Under the pieces are notes generated by a model. It did not search any database, had not been told where the DNA came from, and worked only from the letters and a program-made list of their open reading frames with translations. Made by a program: the position numbers and the translations under genes. Below, piece after piece: positions 8,656 to 16,457 of a DNA stretch of 16,457 bases. This DNA comes from Uruburuella suis. Its GTDB lineage: Bacteria > Pseudomonadota > Gammaproteobacteria > Burkholderiales > Neisseriaceae. The DNA lies in contig NZ_SLXE01000041.1 in NCBI RefSeq assembly GCF_004341385.1, forward strand, positions 1 through 16,457, written 5' to 3'. The number at the start of each line of letters is the position of its first letter. Position 1 is the stretch's first letter.

Positions 8656-9967
8656 CGGCTTCGCGCGCTTTGAGCAGCGCTTTGAGCATGGCCGGCGTCA
8701 CCAGCACCACTTCGCCGCTGGAGCTCACGCGGAAACGGCGGGCGTCTTCTTCAGCATTGATGCCGATTTGCATGCCGTCGGGAATCACGCATTCACGCTC
8801 GATAATGCAGTTTTTCAGATGGCAGTTTTTGCCGATGCGCACGCCGGGCAGCACCACCACCGAATCGAGTATGCTGTTTTCCTGCACGCTCACCCGCTCA
8901 AACAACACCGACGAGCGGATATCGGCATCGGTGATGATGCAGCCGCCGCTCACCAATGAGTTGTCGAGCCCGCTGCGCTCTTTGTTTTTATAGAAAAATT
9001 TGGTCGGCATGGCCTGTGTGGGCAGGCCGCGCACCGGCCAGGAGCGGTCGAAAAGATTGAGCTGCGGGTGCTCGGTAACCAAATCCATATGAGTGCGCCA
9101 ATAGCTGTCGAGCGTGCCCACATCGCGCCAGTAAATGCTGCCCTCGGCATTGCGCCCCATGCAGGAGCGTTCAAACGGGTGAGCGTAAAGCACTTCTTCT
9201 TTCAGCGCGCGCGGCAGAATGTCTTTGCCGAAATCGTGGTTGGTGCCCACTTTGGTTACTTCTTCGGCCAGCGTTTGGTAAAGGTAATCGGCGTCAAACA
9301 CATAAATGCCCATCGAAGCGAGCGAATAATCGGGCTTTTCGCGCATGCTCGGCGGGTTGCTCGGCTTTTCCACGAATTCTTGCACTTGCAGCGCTTCGTT
9401 TACCGCCATGATGCCGAATTGGTCGGCTTCGCTGCGCTTCACTTCGATGCAGCCCACGGTGCATTTGGCGCCGCTGGCCACGTGATCGCTCAGCATGCGC
9501 ATATAGTCCATTTTATAGATGTGGTCGCCCGCCAGAATCAGCACATATTTGGGTTTGTAGTGCTCTTGCATGATGGGCACATTTTGCCACACGGCATCGG
9601 CCGTGCCGCGATACCACATCACTTCGTCAATCTGCTGGCGCGCCGGCAGCATGTCGACAAACTGGCCGCGGTCGCGCGGCAGGAAAGACCAGGCATGCTG
9701 CAGGTGGCGCAAGAGCGAATGGGCTTCGTATTGCGTGAGCACGCCGATTTTTTTCAGGTTGGAATTGAGGCAGTTGGACAAGGTGAAGTCGATAATGCGC
9801 CAATTACCACCGAAATACACGGCCGGCTTGGAGCGGCGGTCGGTCATTTCGTGCAAACGCGTGCCCCGCCCGCCCGCCAATATCAACACCAGCGTGTTAT
9901 CGGCAATATCCATTGTGTGCAGCGTGCGGCCACCATCGTTGCTTGTTGTGTTTTCGTTGGTATTCAT
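8648..9967 (-). CDS. glgC: Glucose-1-phosphate adenylyltransferase (ADP-glucose pyrophosphorylase)
   Basis: A 439-residue enzyme that makes ADP-glucose from ATP and glucose-1-phosphate, the committed and usually allosterically controlled step of bacterial glycogen synthesis. It has the nucleotide-binding loop LAGGRGTRL (30-38), SKPAVYFGG with Lys47 at the position linked to fructose-1,6-bisphosphate activation in enteric enzymes, LAGDHIYKMDY with the catalytic Asp148, the glucose-1-phosphate lysine in FVEKP (Lys201), WRDVGT (280-285), and a C-terminal left-handed beta-helix (about 335-405). The length is close to E. coli GlgC (431). The ATG starts two bases after the glgX stop, and its AAGGAT site lies in the last glgX codons, so the two are coupled. 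It contains no DUS. Confidence 0.97.
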   Translation of the reverse strand: MNTNENTTSNDGGRTLHTMDIADNTLVLILAGGRGTRLHEMTDRRSKPAVYFGGNWRIIDFTLSNCLNSNLKKIGVLTQYEAHSLLRHLQHAWSFLPRDRGQFVDMLPARQQIDEVMWYRGTADAVWQNVPIMQEHYKPKYVLILAGDHIYKMDYMRMLSDHVASGAKCTVGCIEVKRSEADQFGIMAVNEALQVQEFVEKPSNPPSMREKPDYSLASMGIYVFDADYLYQTLAEEVTKVGTNHDFGKDILPRALKEEVLYAHPFERSCMGRNAEGSIYWRDVGTLDSYWRTHMDLVTEHPQLNLFDRSWPVRGLPTQAMPTKFFYKNKERSGLDNSLVSGGCIITDADIRSSVLFERVSVQENSILDSVVVLPGVRIGKNCHLKNCIIERECVIPDGMQIGINAEEDARRFRVSSSGEVVLVTPAMLKALLKAREAEA

Positions 9968-9969
9968 CT

Positions 9970-11958
9970 CTAATCCTTTAGCGGTTTTTGTTGGTGAAAA
10001 AGCCAGATGCCCATGTGCCCCACTTGGCAGCGGCCATCAGCGTATCGGTGGTGTTGCGACGGTGCGCAACGGCACAACCATTCCCCTTTGGGTAAATCAA
10101 ATATCTGGCTGCCGCGTTTGGCGTTCACCAACAGCAGCCATTGCTCATCAAGCAGCACTTGCAAAGCTTTGCTGCTGCCATCATGCCAATCGCGCTCGCG
10201 CATTTCCCGGCCGCCGCTGTTGAGCCAGCGCACGCGCCCGTCCCACCAGCTGTTGTTATTGAGCAGGGGTATTTCGCGGCGCAGCGCGGCAAGTGTTTGC
10301 ACATATTCTTTCAGACGGCCATTTTGCTGCGTCCAGTCCAACCAAGTGATTTCGTTGTCTTGGCAATAACCGTTGTTGTTGCCCTGTTGGCTGTTGCCCA
10401 GCTCGTCGCCGGCCAGCAGCATGGGTGTGCCGTTGGCGAAAAAAAGCGTGGCCAGCAGGGCTTTGGCGCTGTATTCGCGCAAAGCGGCGATTTCGGCATT
10501 GCCGGTTTCGCCTTCTTCGCCGTGGTTGTCGCTGAAATTTTCGTGGTGGCCGTCACGGTTGCCCTCGCCGTTGGCTTCGTTGTGTTTTTCGTTGTAGCTC
10601 ACCAAATCATGCAGGGTGAAGCCGTCGTGTGCGGTGAGAAAGTTGATGCCGTCTGAAGGCTTTTTGCCGCGATGGCGAAACACATCGGCAGAGCCTGCCA
10701 AGCGTTCGGCAAACACGCCCAAGCGCCCGCTTTGGCGCAGCCAAAAAGCGCGGATATCGTCGCGGAAGCGGTCGTTCCACTCGGCAAACGGCGTGGGGAA
10801 TGCGCCCAGCTGATAGCCGCCCTGCCCAATGTCCCACGGTTCGGCAATCAGCTTGCAACCGGCGAGCAGCGGGTCTTGATAGGCCGTCTGAAAAAAATGT
10901 GCGTCAGTGTGAAATTCGGGCTCGCGCCCCAATACGCTGGCCAAATCGAAGCGGAAACCATCGATATGAAAGCTTTGCCGCCAATGGCGCAGGCAATCCA
11001 TCACCCAGCGCGCCACATCGCGCTGCGCCACGTTGAGGGTGTTGCCGGTGCCGGTCCAGTTTTGGTATTGGCCGTGCGCATCAAGCCAATACCAAGCCGG
11101 CGCGTCGATGCCGCGCTGGCACAGCATCAGGCCGGTGGGCATGTCTTGCTCGGCGGTGTGGTTAAACACCACGTCCAAAATCACTTCGATGCCGGCCTGA
11201 TGCAGCGCTTTCACGGCGGCGCGCAGCTCATCGGCGGCCTGCTCGGGCGCGGCGGCATAGCGCGGCTCCACGGCGAAATGGGCATAAGTGTTGTAGCCCC
11301 AATAATTCACGAGGCCGTTTTGCTGCAAATGATATTCATCGGAATGCAGCGGCAAGGGCAGCAGCTCGATGGCGGTGATGCCGAGGCTTTTCAGATGGCC
11401 GATCACCCGCTTGTCGGCCAACGCGCGATAAGTGCCGGCCTCGGTCAAATCGGGAAACTTTTTGGTAAGCCCTTTCACATGCGCTTCGTAAATCACGGTG
11501 TGCGCCCACGGCGTGTTTGGGTGAGCATCGTTGCCCCAATCGAATTCAGACGGCCGCTCCACCACGCTTTTGGCAGCCACGGCGGCATTGTCGCGGGTAT
11601 TGTTAAAAGCAAAATGCGCCAACGATTCGGCATCGTTATAACGCGGCCTGCCCGCCACGCGCGTGGCATAAGGGTCGAGCAATAATTTTTGCGGGTTGAA
11701 ATACACGCCGGCCGCCGCATCGCTGTGGCCGTGCACCCGAAAGCCGTAATGCTGCCCCGCGCCGATGCCGGCCACGAAGCCGTGGTGGATGTCGCCGCTG
11801 CGCGCGGGCAGGGTCAGGCGCGTTTCGGTGTCGCCGTCAAAGAGGCACAATTCCACTTTTCGCGCCCGCGAAGAGAAAAGCGCAAAATTTACGCCACCCT
11901 CATCCACGCAGGCTCCCAGCGGATAAGGCTGCCCGCACTCAATCTTCGGTGCGTTCAT
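9970..11958 (-). CDS. glgX: Glycogen debranching enzyme, GH13 isoamylase type
   Basis: A 662-residue cytoplasmic alpha-1,6-glucosidase (E. coli GlgX has 657) that removes the short branches left by glycogen phosphorylase. It has an N-terminal CBM48-like domain (about 10-110). The GH13 motifs are DVVFNH (262-267), GFRFD with the nucleophile Asp338, IAEPWD with the acid/base Glu373, and TAHD with His444-Asp445. The NEANGEGNRDG segment near 460-470 is also typical of GlgX. The start is ATG 11958, which overlaps the malQ::glgB stop by 20 bases and has GGGA upstream. A longer in-frame extension to 12063 lies wholly inside glgB and lacks family resemblance. Four DUS copies lie inside this gene, one of them an AT-DUS (10646-10657). 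Confidence 0.96.
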   Translation of the reverse strand: MNAPKIECGQPYPLGACVDEGGVNFALFSSRARKVELCLFDGDTETRLTLPARSGDIHHGFVAGIGAGQHYGFRVHGHSDAAAGVYFNPQKLLLDPYATRVAGRPRYNDAESLAHFAFNNTRDNAAVAAKSVVERPSEFDWGNDAHPNTPWAHTVIYEAHVKGLTKKFPDLTEAGTYRALADKRVIGHLKSLGITAIELLPLPLHSDEYHLQQNGLVNYWGYNTYAHFAVEPRYAAAPEQAADELRAAVKALHQAGIEVILDVVFNHTAEQDMPTGLMLCQRGIDAPAWYWLDAHGQYQNWTGTGNTLNVAQRDVARWVMDCLRHWRQSFHIDGFRFDLASVLGREPEFHTDAHFFQTAYQDPLLAGCKLIAEPWDIGQGGYQLGAFPTPFAEWNDRFRDDIRAFWLRQSGRLGVFAERLAGSADVFRHRGKKPSDGINFLTAHDGFTLHDLVSYNEKHNEANGEGNRDGHHENFSDNHGEEGETGNAEIAALREYSAKALLATLFFANGTPMLLAGDELGNSQQGNNNGYCQDNEITWLDWTQQNGRLKEYVQTLAALRREIPLLNNNSWWDGRVRWLNSGGREMRERDWHDGSSKALQVLLDEQWLLLVNAKRGSQIFDLPKGEWLCRCAPSQHHRYADGRCQVGHMGIWLFHQQKPLKD

Positions 11959-14900
11959 GATGGTTTTCCCGATAAAGATACACGGTGGCCAATGGCGGAA
12001 TGGTGAGCACCAACGATTGCGGTTTGCCGTGCGATGCGGTGCTTTCGCTGTGGATTTCAGCACCCGGCGCTACGCCGCTGCCTTGATAATCGAGGCCGTC
12101 TGAATTCAAAATCACGCGGTAAGTGCCGCCCTCATTTACGCCGAAGCGGTAATGTTCGCGCACCACCGGCGTGAAGTTGCTGATCACAATCACAGAATTG
12201 CCTGCCCGATCGCGCCGCTCAAACACAAACACCGAGCTGTTACCATCGTCCACCACCAGCCATTCGAAGCCTTCCGGCCATTGGTCGAGCTGATAGAGCG
12301 GCGCGTGGTCGCGATAGGTGTGGTTGAGATCGCGCACAAAGTTCTGCACACCTTTGTGCCAGCCGCCATATTCGGGCTCGAGCAAAAACCAATCGAGCGG
12401 TTGGTCGTAATTCCACTCGCGCCCTTGCGCAAACTCGCAGCCCATAAACATTAATTTTTTGCCGGGGAAGCCATACATAAAGCCGTAATAGGCGCGCAAA
12501 TTGGCGAATTTCTGCCAGCAATCGCCCGGCATGCGGTCGAGCAGCGATTTTTTGCCGTGCACCACTTCATCGTGCGAGAGCGGCAGAATAAAGTTTTCGC
12601 TGTATTGATACATCATGGCAAACGTCATCAGATGGTGATGGTATTTGCGGTTTACCGGATCTTCCTGCATATAGCGCAAGGTGTCGTTCATCCAGCCCAT
12701 ATTCCATTTATATTGGAAATTCAGCCCTTCGGCGCGGGTTACGTTGGCAAATGAGGTGGATTCTTCGGCGATTTCCGAAGCGCCGGGCGCTTCTTGCTGC
12801 AACATGGTGTTGGTGTCGTGCAAAAAGCCGATGGCTTCCAAATTTTCGCGGCCGCCGTATTGGTTGGGTATCCATTGGCCGTCGTTGCGCGAATAATCGC
12901 GGTAAATCATCGAAGCCACGGCATCCACGCGCAAGCCGTCAAAGCCGAAGCGCTCTATCCAATAAAGCGCATTGCCTTGCAGGAAATTTTTCACTTCGGT
13001 GCGGCCGAAGTTGTAGATTAATGTGTTCCAATCTTGATGATAGCCTTCGCGCGGGTCGGCATGCTCGTAAAGCGGCGTGCCGTCGAATTGCGCTAGGCCG
13101 TGCTCATCGGTGGGAAAATGCCCCACCACCCAGTCGAGTATCACGCTGATGCCTGCTGCATGAGCGGCCTGAATCAGATGCTGCAATTGCTGCGGCGAAC
13201 CGAAGCGGCTGGTGGGCGCGTAAAGGCCGGTGGCCTGATAGCCCCATGAGCCGTCAAACGGGTATTCCGACAAAGGCAATAATTCGATATGGGTAAAACC
13301 CATCTCTTTCACATAATCCACCAATTCGTGCGCCAGCTCTTCATAAGTGAGCCAAAAGCCGTTTTCCAGATTGCGCCGCCACGAGCCCAGATGCACTTCA
13401 TAAATGCTGATGGGCTGGTCAATCGCGTTGGCGCGGGTGCGGTGCGCCGGTGCGGGCACTTTTTCGGGCAGGCCGCGCACCACCGAAGCAGTGGTGGGGC
13501 GCAATTCCGAGGCAAAAGCATAGGGATCGGATTTTTGACGCACATGGCCGCCGGCATCGCGGATTTCAAATTTATACAAAGCATTAAACGCCACATCAGG
13601 CACAAAAATTTCCCACACGCCGATATCGGCATGATGGCGCATCACATGGCGGCGGCCGTCCCAATTATTGAATTCACCAATCACCGACACGCGCTGCGCA
13701 TTCGGCGCCCACACGCTGAAATGCACACCTTTGGCGCCTTCGTGTTCCACTAAATGCGCGCCCAGCGTTTCATAAGGCCGCAAATGCGTGCCCTCGCCCA
13801 GCAGCCACGAATCCAGCGATTGCAGGCAAGAGGGGAAACGGTAAGCATCGTTCACGATTGAAGCCGTCTGAACGCCCGAATAACGCACCTTAAACGCATA
13901 ATCGGGCGCACCCTCGGGCAGCACCGCCGCGAAAAAACCGCGCGCATCGACTTGCTGCATCGGCACAATCAATTTGCCGCCTTCGCGCGCCACCACGTCC
14001 ACCTCTGCCGCATCGGGCATCAGGCAGCGCACCACTTCGCCTACGCCGGCCATATCATGGCGGCCAAGGTAGGCAAACACATTGCCGTGCGTGACGTCAA
14101 ACAGGCTGTTGACGGTGTTGCGCTCTTGTTGATCGAGCGGCGGATAAGCTTGGGTTGGGGTATTTTTTTTCATGCGTATCTCTTTTATCATGGCCAGCGC
14201 TGCTGCCAGCGCCGGTTGTTGGTCGAAATCTTCTATGGCCGATGGCAGGCGGCAAGCCCAGTTGGGATAGCCCTCTGCCACGCCGGGCACGTTGAAATTA
14301 TCAAAAACCGGCAACAGATTTTCAATCTGCACCGCATAAAGCCTGCCCGCACCTTGCGCACCGAATCGGTGGATGGCCGAGCGCAAGGCGTCTGTCAACA
14401 CAGCCGGCAGCGCTTCATCAGCCGCCAAGCAGCCGGCTTTTTTCAAAGCGGCAAACCAATCGGCTTTATCGCGTGCGCGCTGCGCACAGGCCGTCTGAAA
14501 AGCATCTTCATCGGGCAGCGTGCCCAATTCGTGCATAATCACTAAATCGCGCCCTGCCCAATAGCCCGCCAAGGGCGCCAAATCATGGGTGCTGGTTACC
14601 GTAAGCGCTTGCGGCGGGTGCGCATCCGGCGGCGCCACACCCTCACCGTTGCGGCTGAAATAAAGCACCGTGTAGGACAAAATCCGATAGCGGTTCAGCA
14701 AATCGCGCATGCCCTCGGGCACAATGCCCAAATCCTCACCAATCACCACGCAGCGGTTGCGGCGGCTCTCCAACGCCAAAATCGCCATCAACACCGCTTG
14801 CGGATAATGCACATAAGCGCCCCAAGCCGCACTTTGATCGCCCATCACCCACCAAAGCCGGCTCATCGACATCACATGATCGATGCGCAACACGCCATAA

Positions 14901-16234
14901 AGGCGCATGTTTTCGCGCAACACGCGGATAAATTCCCGATAACCGGTGTGCTGCAACGCCGCCGGATGCAAAGGCGGCAATTGCCAGTTTTGCCCCACCG
15001 GGCTGAAGGCATCGGGCGGTGCACCCACCGACACATCGCTGCAATACACACGCCGGTTCAACCAAATATCCGCGCCGCCGCGCGCCACGCCCACCGATAA
15101 ATCGCCGTAAAGCCCCAGCTGCACGCCGTGTTGCTGCGCCGCTTCATTCACCGTTTGCAGCTGCCCGGCGCAAAGCCATTGCAGCCACATATAAAAACGC
15201 ACCTCATCAGCATGCTGCGCGGCAAATTCGCGCACCGCTTCGCTCTCGGGCTGTTGGTATTCCGGCGGCCAGCCCGGCCAACCCAACACATGCGGGTCGG
15301 CAAAATGCTGCGCCAGCGCTTCAAACACGCCCCAGCCATCAAGCGCTGCGCCTTTTTCTTCCACAAACCCGGCAAACTCGGCACGCTCTTGCTGCCGCGC
15401 GGGCGATTTATCTTGATTAAATGCAACAAAGGCCGTCTGAAGCGCTGATTTTTTCAGCGCCCACACGGCCTTATAATCCACGGTTTCTGCGGCACGCACC
15501 GCGGCAAGCTGCTGCTGCACATCTTCGCCCGCCAGCCACTGCTGCGCCGCCTGCGAGCCCTGAAAAGCCGCCACTTGTGCCACATCCAAATACATCGGAT
15601 TGAGCCAAACCCGCGATGAGGGGCTGTAGGGGCTGGCATAATCGGGGCGACTGCCAAACAGCGCATGCAGCGGATTGATACCGATAAAATCCAAGCCGCG
15701 CTTGCCTGCAAAAGCCATCAGCGCCGCCAAATCGCCAAAATCGCCCACGCCCCAGTTGGCAGCCGAACGCAAGCTGTAGAGCTGCACCGTCATGCCGTTG
15801 AAGCGGTGGCCGGCGGCCAAATCAGGCGGCTCATAAGCACTATCGGGCGCCGCAATCAAGAAGCAACGGAACACACGGCCATTTTGCTGCTGCACACCTA
15901 TTTCATAATAGCCCTCGGTCAAAGCCGGCAGCGCAAGCGAGAGGCCGTCTGAAAGCATGTGCCATACCACATCTTGGCGCACGCCCGCTTCATCGGCCAA
16001 CCAAACCGCTTGCGGCGCATCCACGCCCGCCAACACCAGCGTGCCTACCGAGCCGGCAGCGGCCACTTCCACCGCATCAAAATCACCTTCGGCATGCTCC
16101 TCATCAGCCAGCCGTGCCAGCAATGTTGCCAACACCCCCGGCTTGGCCGGGTAATAGCGCCCGTCCACATCGTGGTAGCCCGATGCAATGCCCGCAGCCC
16201 ATGCTTTTTGCTCCAGCAACCCATCATCATGCAT
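11939..16234 (-). CDS. malQ-glgB: MalQ-GlgB fusion: 4-alpha-glucanotransferase plus glycogen branching enzyme
   Basis: One uninterrupted frame of 1431 codons holds two complete enzymes. Residues 1-687 are amylomaltase (GH77), which disproportionates maltodextrins. Its catalytic residues are Asp452 (RIDH), Glu500 (GEDLG) and Asp551 (STHD). Residues 688-1431 (744) are the GH13 branching enzyme. It has an N1 domain, CBM48 (HFSVWAPNA, GEFNNWDG), nucleophile Asp417 (LRVDAV), acid/base Glu470 (AEEST) and His534-Asp535 (SHDEV), numbered within the GlgB half. Both halves match the lengths of the free E. coli enzymes (694 and 728), and the joint has no linker. I start at ATG 16234, with AGGGA seven to eight bases upstream; a TTG seven codons earlier is less likely. 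The stop overlaps glgX. Five DUS copies lie inside. An in-frame ATG at 14173 could also give free GlgB. Confidence 0.9.
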   Translation of the reverse strand: MHDDGLLEQKAWAAGIASGYHDVDGRYYPAKPGVLATLLARLADEEHAEGDFDAVEVAAAGSVGTLVLAGVDAPQAVWLADEAGVRQDVVWHMLSDGLSLALPALTEGYYEIGVQQQNGRVFRCFLIAAPDSAYEPPDLAAGHRFNGMTVQLYSLRSAANWGVGDFGDLAALMAFAGKRGLDFIGINPLHALFGSRPDYASPYSPSSRVWLNPMYLDVAQVAAFQGSQAAQQWLAGEDVQQQLAAVRAAETVDYKAVWALKKSALQTAFVAFNQDKSPARQQERAEFAGFVEEKGAALDGWGVFEALAQHFADPHVLGWPGWPPEYQQPESEAVREFAAQHADEVRFYMWLQWLCAGQLQTVNEAAQQHGVQLGLYGDLSVGVARGGADIWLNRRVYCSDVSVGAPPDAFSPVGQNWQLPPLHPAALQHTGYREFIRVLRENMRLYGVLRIDHVMSMSRLWWVMGDQSAAWGAYVHYPQAVLMAILALESRRNRCVVIGEDLGIVPEGMRDLLNRYRILSYTVLYFSRNGEGVAPPDAHPPQALTVTSTHDLAPLAGYWAGRDLVIMHELGTLPDEDAFQTACAQRARDKADWFAALKKAGCLAADEALPAVLTDALRSAIHRFGAQGAGRLYAVQIENLLPVFDNFNVPGVAEGYPNWACRLPSAIEDFDQQPALAAALAMIKEIRMKKNTPTQAYPPLDQQERNTVNSLFDVTHGNVFAYLGRHDMAGVGEVVRCLMPDAAEVDVVAREGGKLIVPMQQVDARGFFAAVLPEGAPDYAFKVRYSGVQTASIVNDAYRFPSCLQSLDSWLLGEGTHLRPYETLGAHLVEHEGAKGVHFSVWAPNAQRVSVIGEFNNWDGRRHVMRHHADIGVWEIFVPDVAFNALYKFEIRDAGGHVRQKSDPYAFASELRPTTASVVRGLPEKVPAPAHRTRANAIDQPISIYEVHLGSWRRNLENGFWLTYEELAHELVDYVKEMGFTHIELLPLSEYPFDGSWGYQATGLYAPTSRFGSPQQLQHLIQAAHAAGISVILDWVVGHFPTDEHGLAQFDGTPLYEHADPREGYHQDWNTLIYNFGRTEVKNFLQGNALYWIERFGFDGLRVDAVASMIYRDYSRNDGQWIPNQYGGRENLEAIGFLHDTNTMLQQEAPGASEIAEESTSFANVTRAEGLNFQYKWNMGWMNDTLRYMQEDPVNRKYHHHLMTFAMMYQYSENFILPLSHDEVVHGKKSLLDRMPGDCWQKFANLRAYYGFMYGFPGKKLMFMGCEFAQGREWNYDQPLDWFLLEPEYGGWHKGVQNFVRDLNHTYRDHAPLYQLDQWPEGFEWLVVDDGNSSVFVFERRDRAGNSVIVISNFTPVVREHYRFGVNEGGTYRVILNSDGLDYQGSGVAPGAEIHSESTASHGKPQSLVLTIPPLATVYLYRENHHERTED
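14171..14190 (-). promoter_or_regulatory. MalQ/GlgB joint: vestigial gene boundary with possible internal start
   Basis: On the minus strand the joint contains TGATAA (14185-14190) in a frame other than the one read. It is followed by AAAGAG and then an in-frame ATG (14173) that begins the GlgB half with MKKNTPTQ. The layout is that of two adjacent genes: a stop, a ribosome-binding-like site and a start six bases later. Here the MalQ frame misses the stop. Independent translation of GlgB from this ATG is therefore possible. A run of eight A residues follows immediately after the ATG. Confidence 0.5.
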
Positions 16235-16294
16235 GACCGGTTCCCTGCCTTTCAACGCTTTTTTAAAGTGTGCGCTTATGGTTTAACAGTTACG

Positions 16295-16322
16295 ATTAAA
16301 TTGGATAAGAATGCAATGTGAA
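16295..16322 (-). promoter_or_regulatory. Possible promoter of the glycogen operon
   Basis: On the minus strand TTCACA (16317-16322) and TTTAAT (16295-16300), each five of six to consensus, are separated by 16 bases and lie about 60 bases before ATG 16234. Further upstream are two perfect palindromes, ATCTATAGAT (16361-16370) and TTGAAATTTCAA (16385-16396). These could be operator sites for this gene set or belong to the divergent gene. No CRP or FNR consensus was found. Confidence 0.35.
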
Positions 16323-16418
16323 TGTAATACAAAATGTTCACTTTGTCTTTGACTTAATGCATCTATAGATTCGGCAATTAAATATTGAAATTTCAACATT
16401 AATCCCCATTTCTCCCCA

Positions 16419-16457
16419 ATGGAAAAAGAAGACGGAAGAAAACTTGCAGCCGAAGCC
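16419..16457 (+). CDS. N-terminal fragment of a divergent gene, possibly a transposase
   Basis: An ATG at 16419 opens a plus-strand frame reading MEKEDGRKLAAEA, which runs off the window edge. The short charged start followed by RKL(A/P).EA resembles the N-terminus of IS630-type transposases as I recall them, but 13 residues cannot establish a family. No ribosome-binding site is visible before the ATG, because the upstream bases are C- and T-rich. The gene is divergent from the glycogen operon. Confidence 0.3.
   Translation, partial: MEKEDGRKLAAEA

Noticed and set aside
10672..11685. 337-codon plus-strand open frame opposite glgX
   Set aside because: It lies wholly opposite glgX, whose catalytic motifs are intact, and its composition is that of an antisense shadow.
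11959..12063. Upstream extension of glgX by 35 codons
   Set aside because: It lies inside the end of glgB and is basic and unlike any GlgX N-terminus. ATG 11958 has a GGGA site and the expected family length.
14163..14170. Sequencing error in the A8/T8 run as the cause of the malQ-glgB fusion
   Set aside because: The run lies after the GlgB ATG, and both sides of it read in the correct frames. An error there would break GlgB rather than create the fusion. Only an error in the last codons of malQ could do so.

Overview
The window looks like chromosomal DNA from a commensal Neisseria or close Neisseriaceae relative. The main reason is 21 exact copies of the 10-base DNA uptake sequence core GCCGTCTGAA. 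Fifteen of them carry the AG- extension (AGGCCGTCTGAA), the AG-DUS dialect of many commensal Neisseria. Correia-like small repeats and Neisseria-type DUS-pair hairpins support this. The species is not determinable by eye.

Layout: (1) 1-1345 is an AT-rich accessory segment. It holds two small overlapping genes on the minus strand, a two-helix membrane protein followed by an Ala/Gly/Ser-rich small protein, then a probable gene remnant and a 163-base inverted-repeat element that looks like a MITE. (2) 1346-3799 (minus) encodes a copper-transporting P1B-type ATPase of the CcoI/FixI type. (3) 3800-4310 is non-coding and carries a Correia-like small element interrupted by a second small inverted-repeat element at a duplicated TA, followed by the glgP terminator. 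(4) 4311-16234 is a complete glycogen operon on the minus strand. It is transcribed from right to left as malQ::glgB (fused), glgX, glgC, glgA, glgP. (5) 16235-16457 is the operon's upstream region and the first 13 codons of a divergent gene cut by the window edge.

The operon forms a closed storage cycle. GlgC makes ADP-glucose, GlgA polymerises it, the GlgB half branches it, GlgP releases glucose-1-phosphate from chain ends, GlgX debranches the phosphorylase limit dextrin, and the MalQ half recycles short maltodextrins. The gene order is that of the Pasteurellaceae glycogen operon (malQ-glgB-glgX-glgC-glgA-glgP).

The most unusual feature is that malQ and glgB form one continuous 1431-codon reading frame. 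Each half is full length with its catalytic residues, and the joint has no linker. A ribosome-binding-like site, an in-frame ATG and an out-of-frame TGATAA still mark the ancestral gene boundary. Other points of interest are the nested small elements at 4001-4256 and the AT-rich two-gene cassette at 92-716, whose layout resembles a microcin/immunity pair (speculative).
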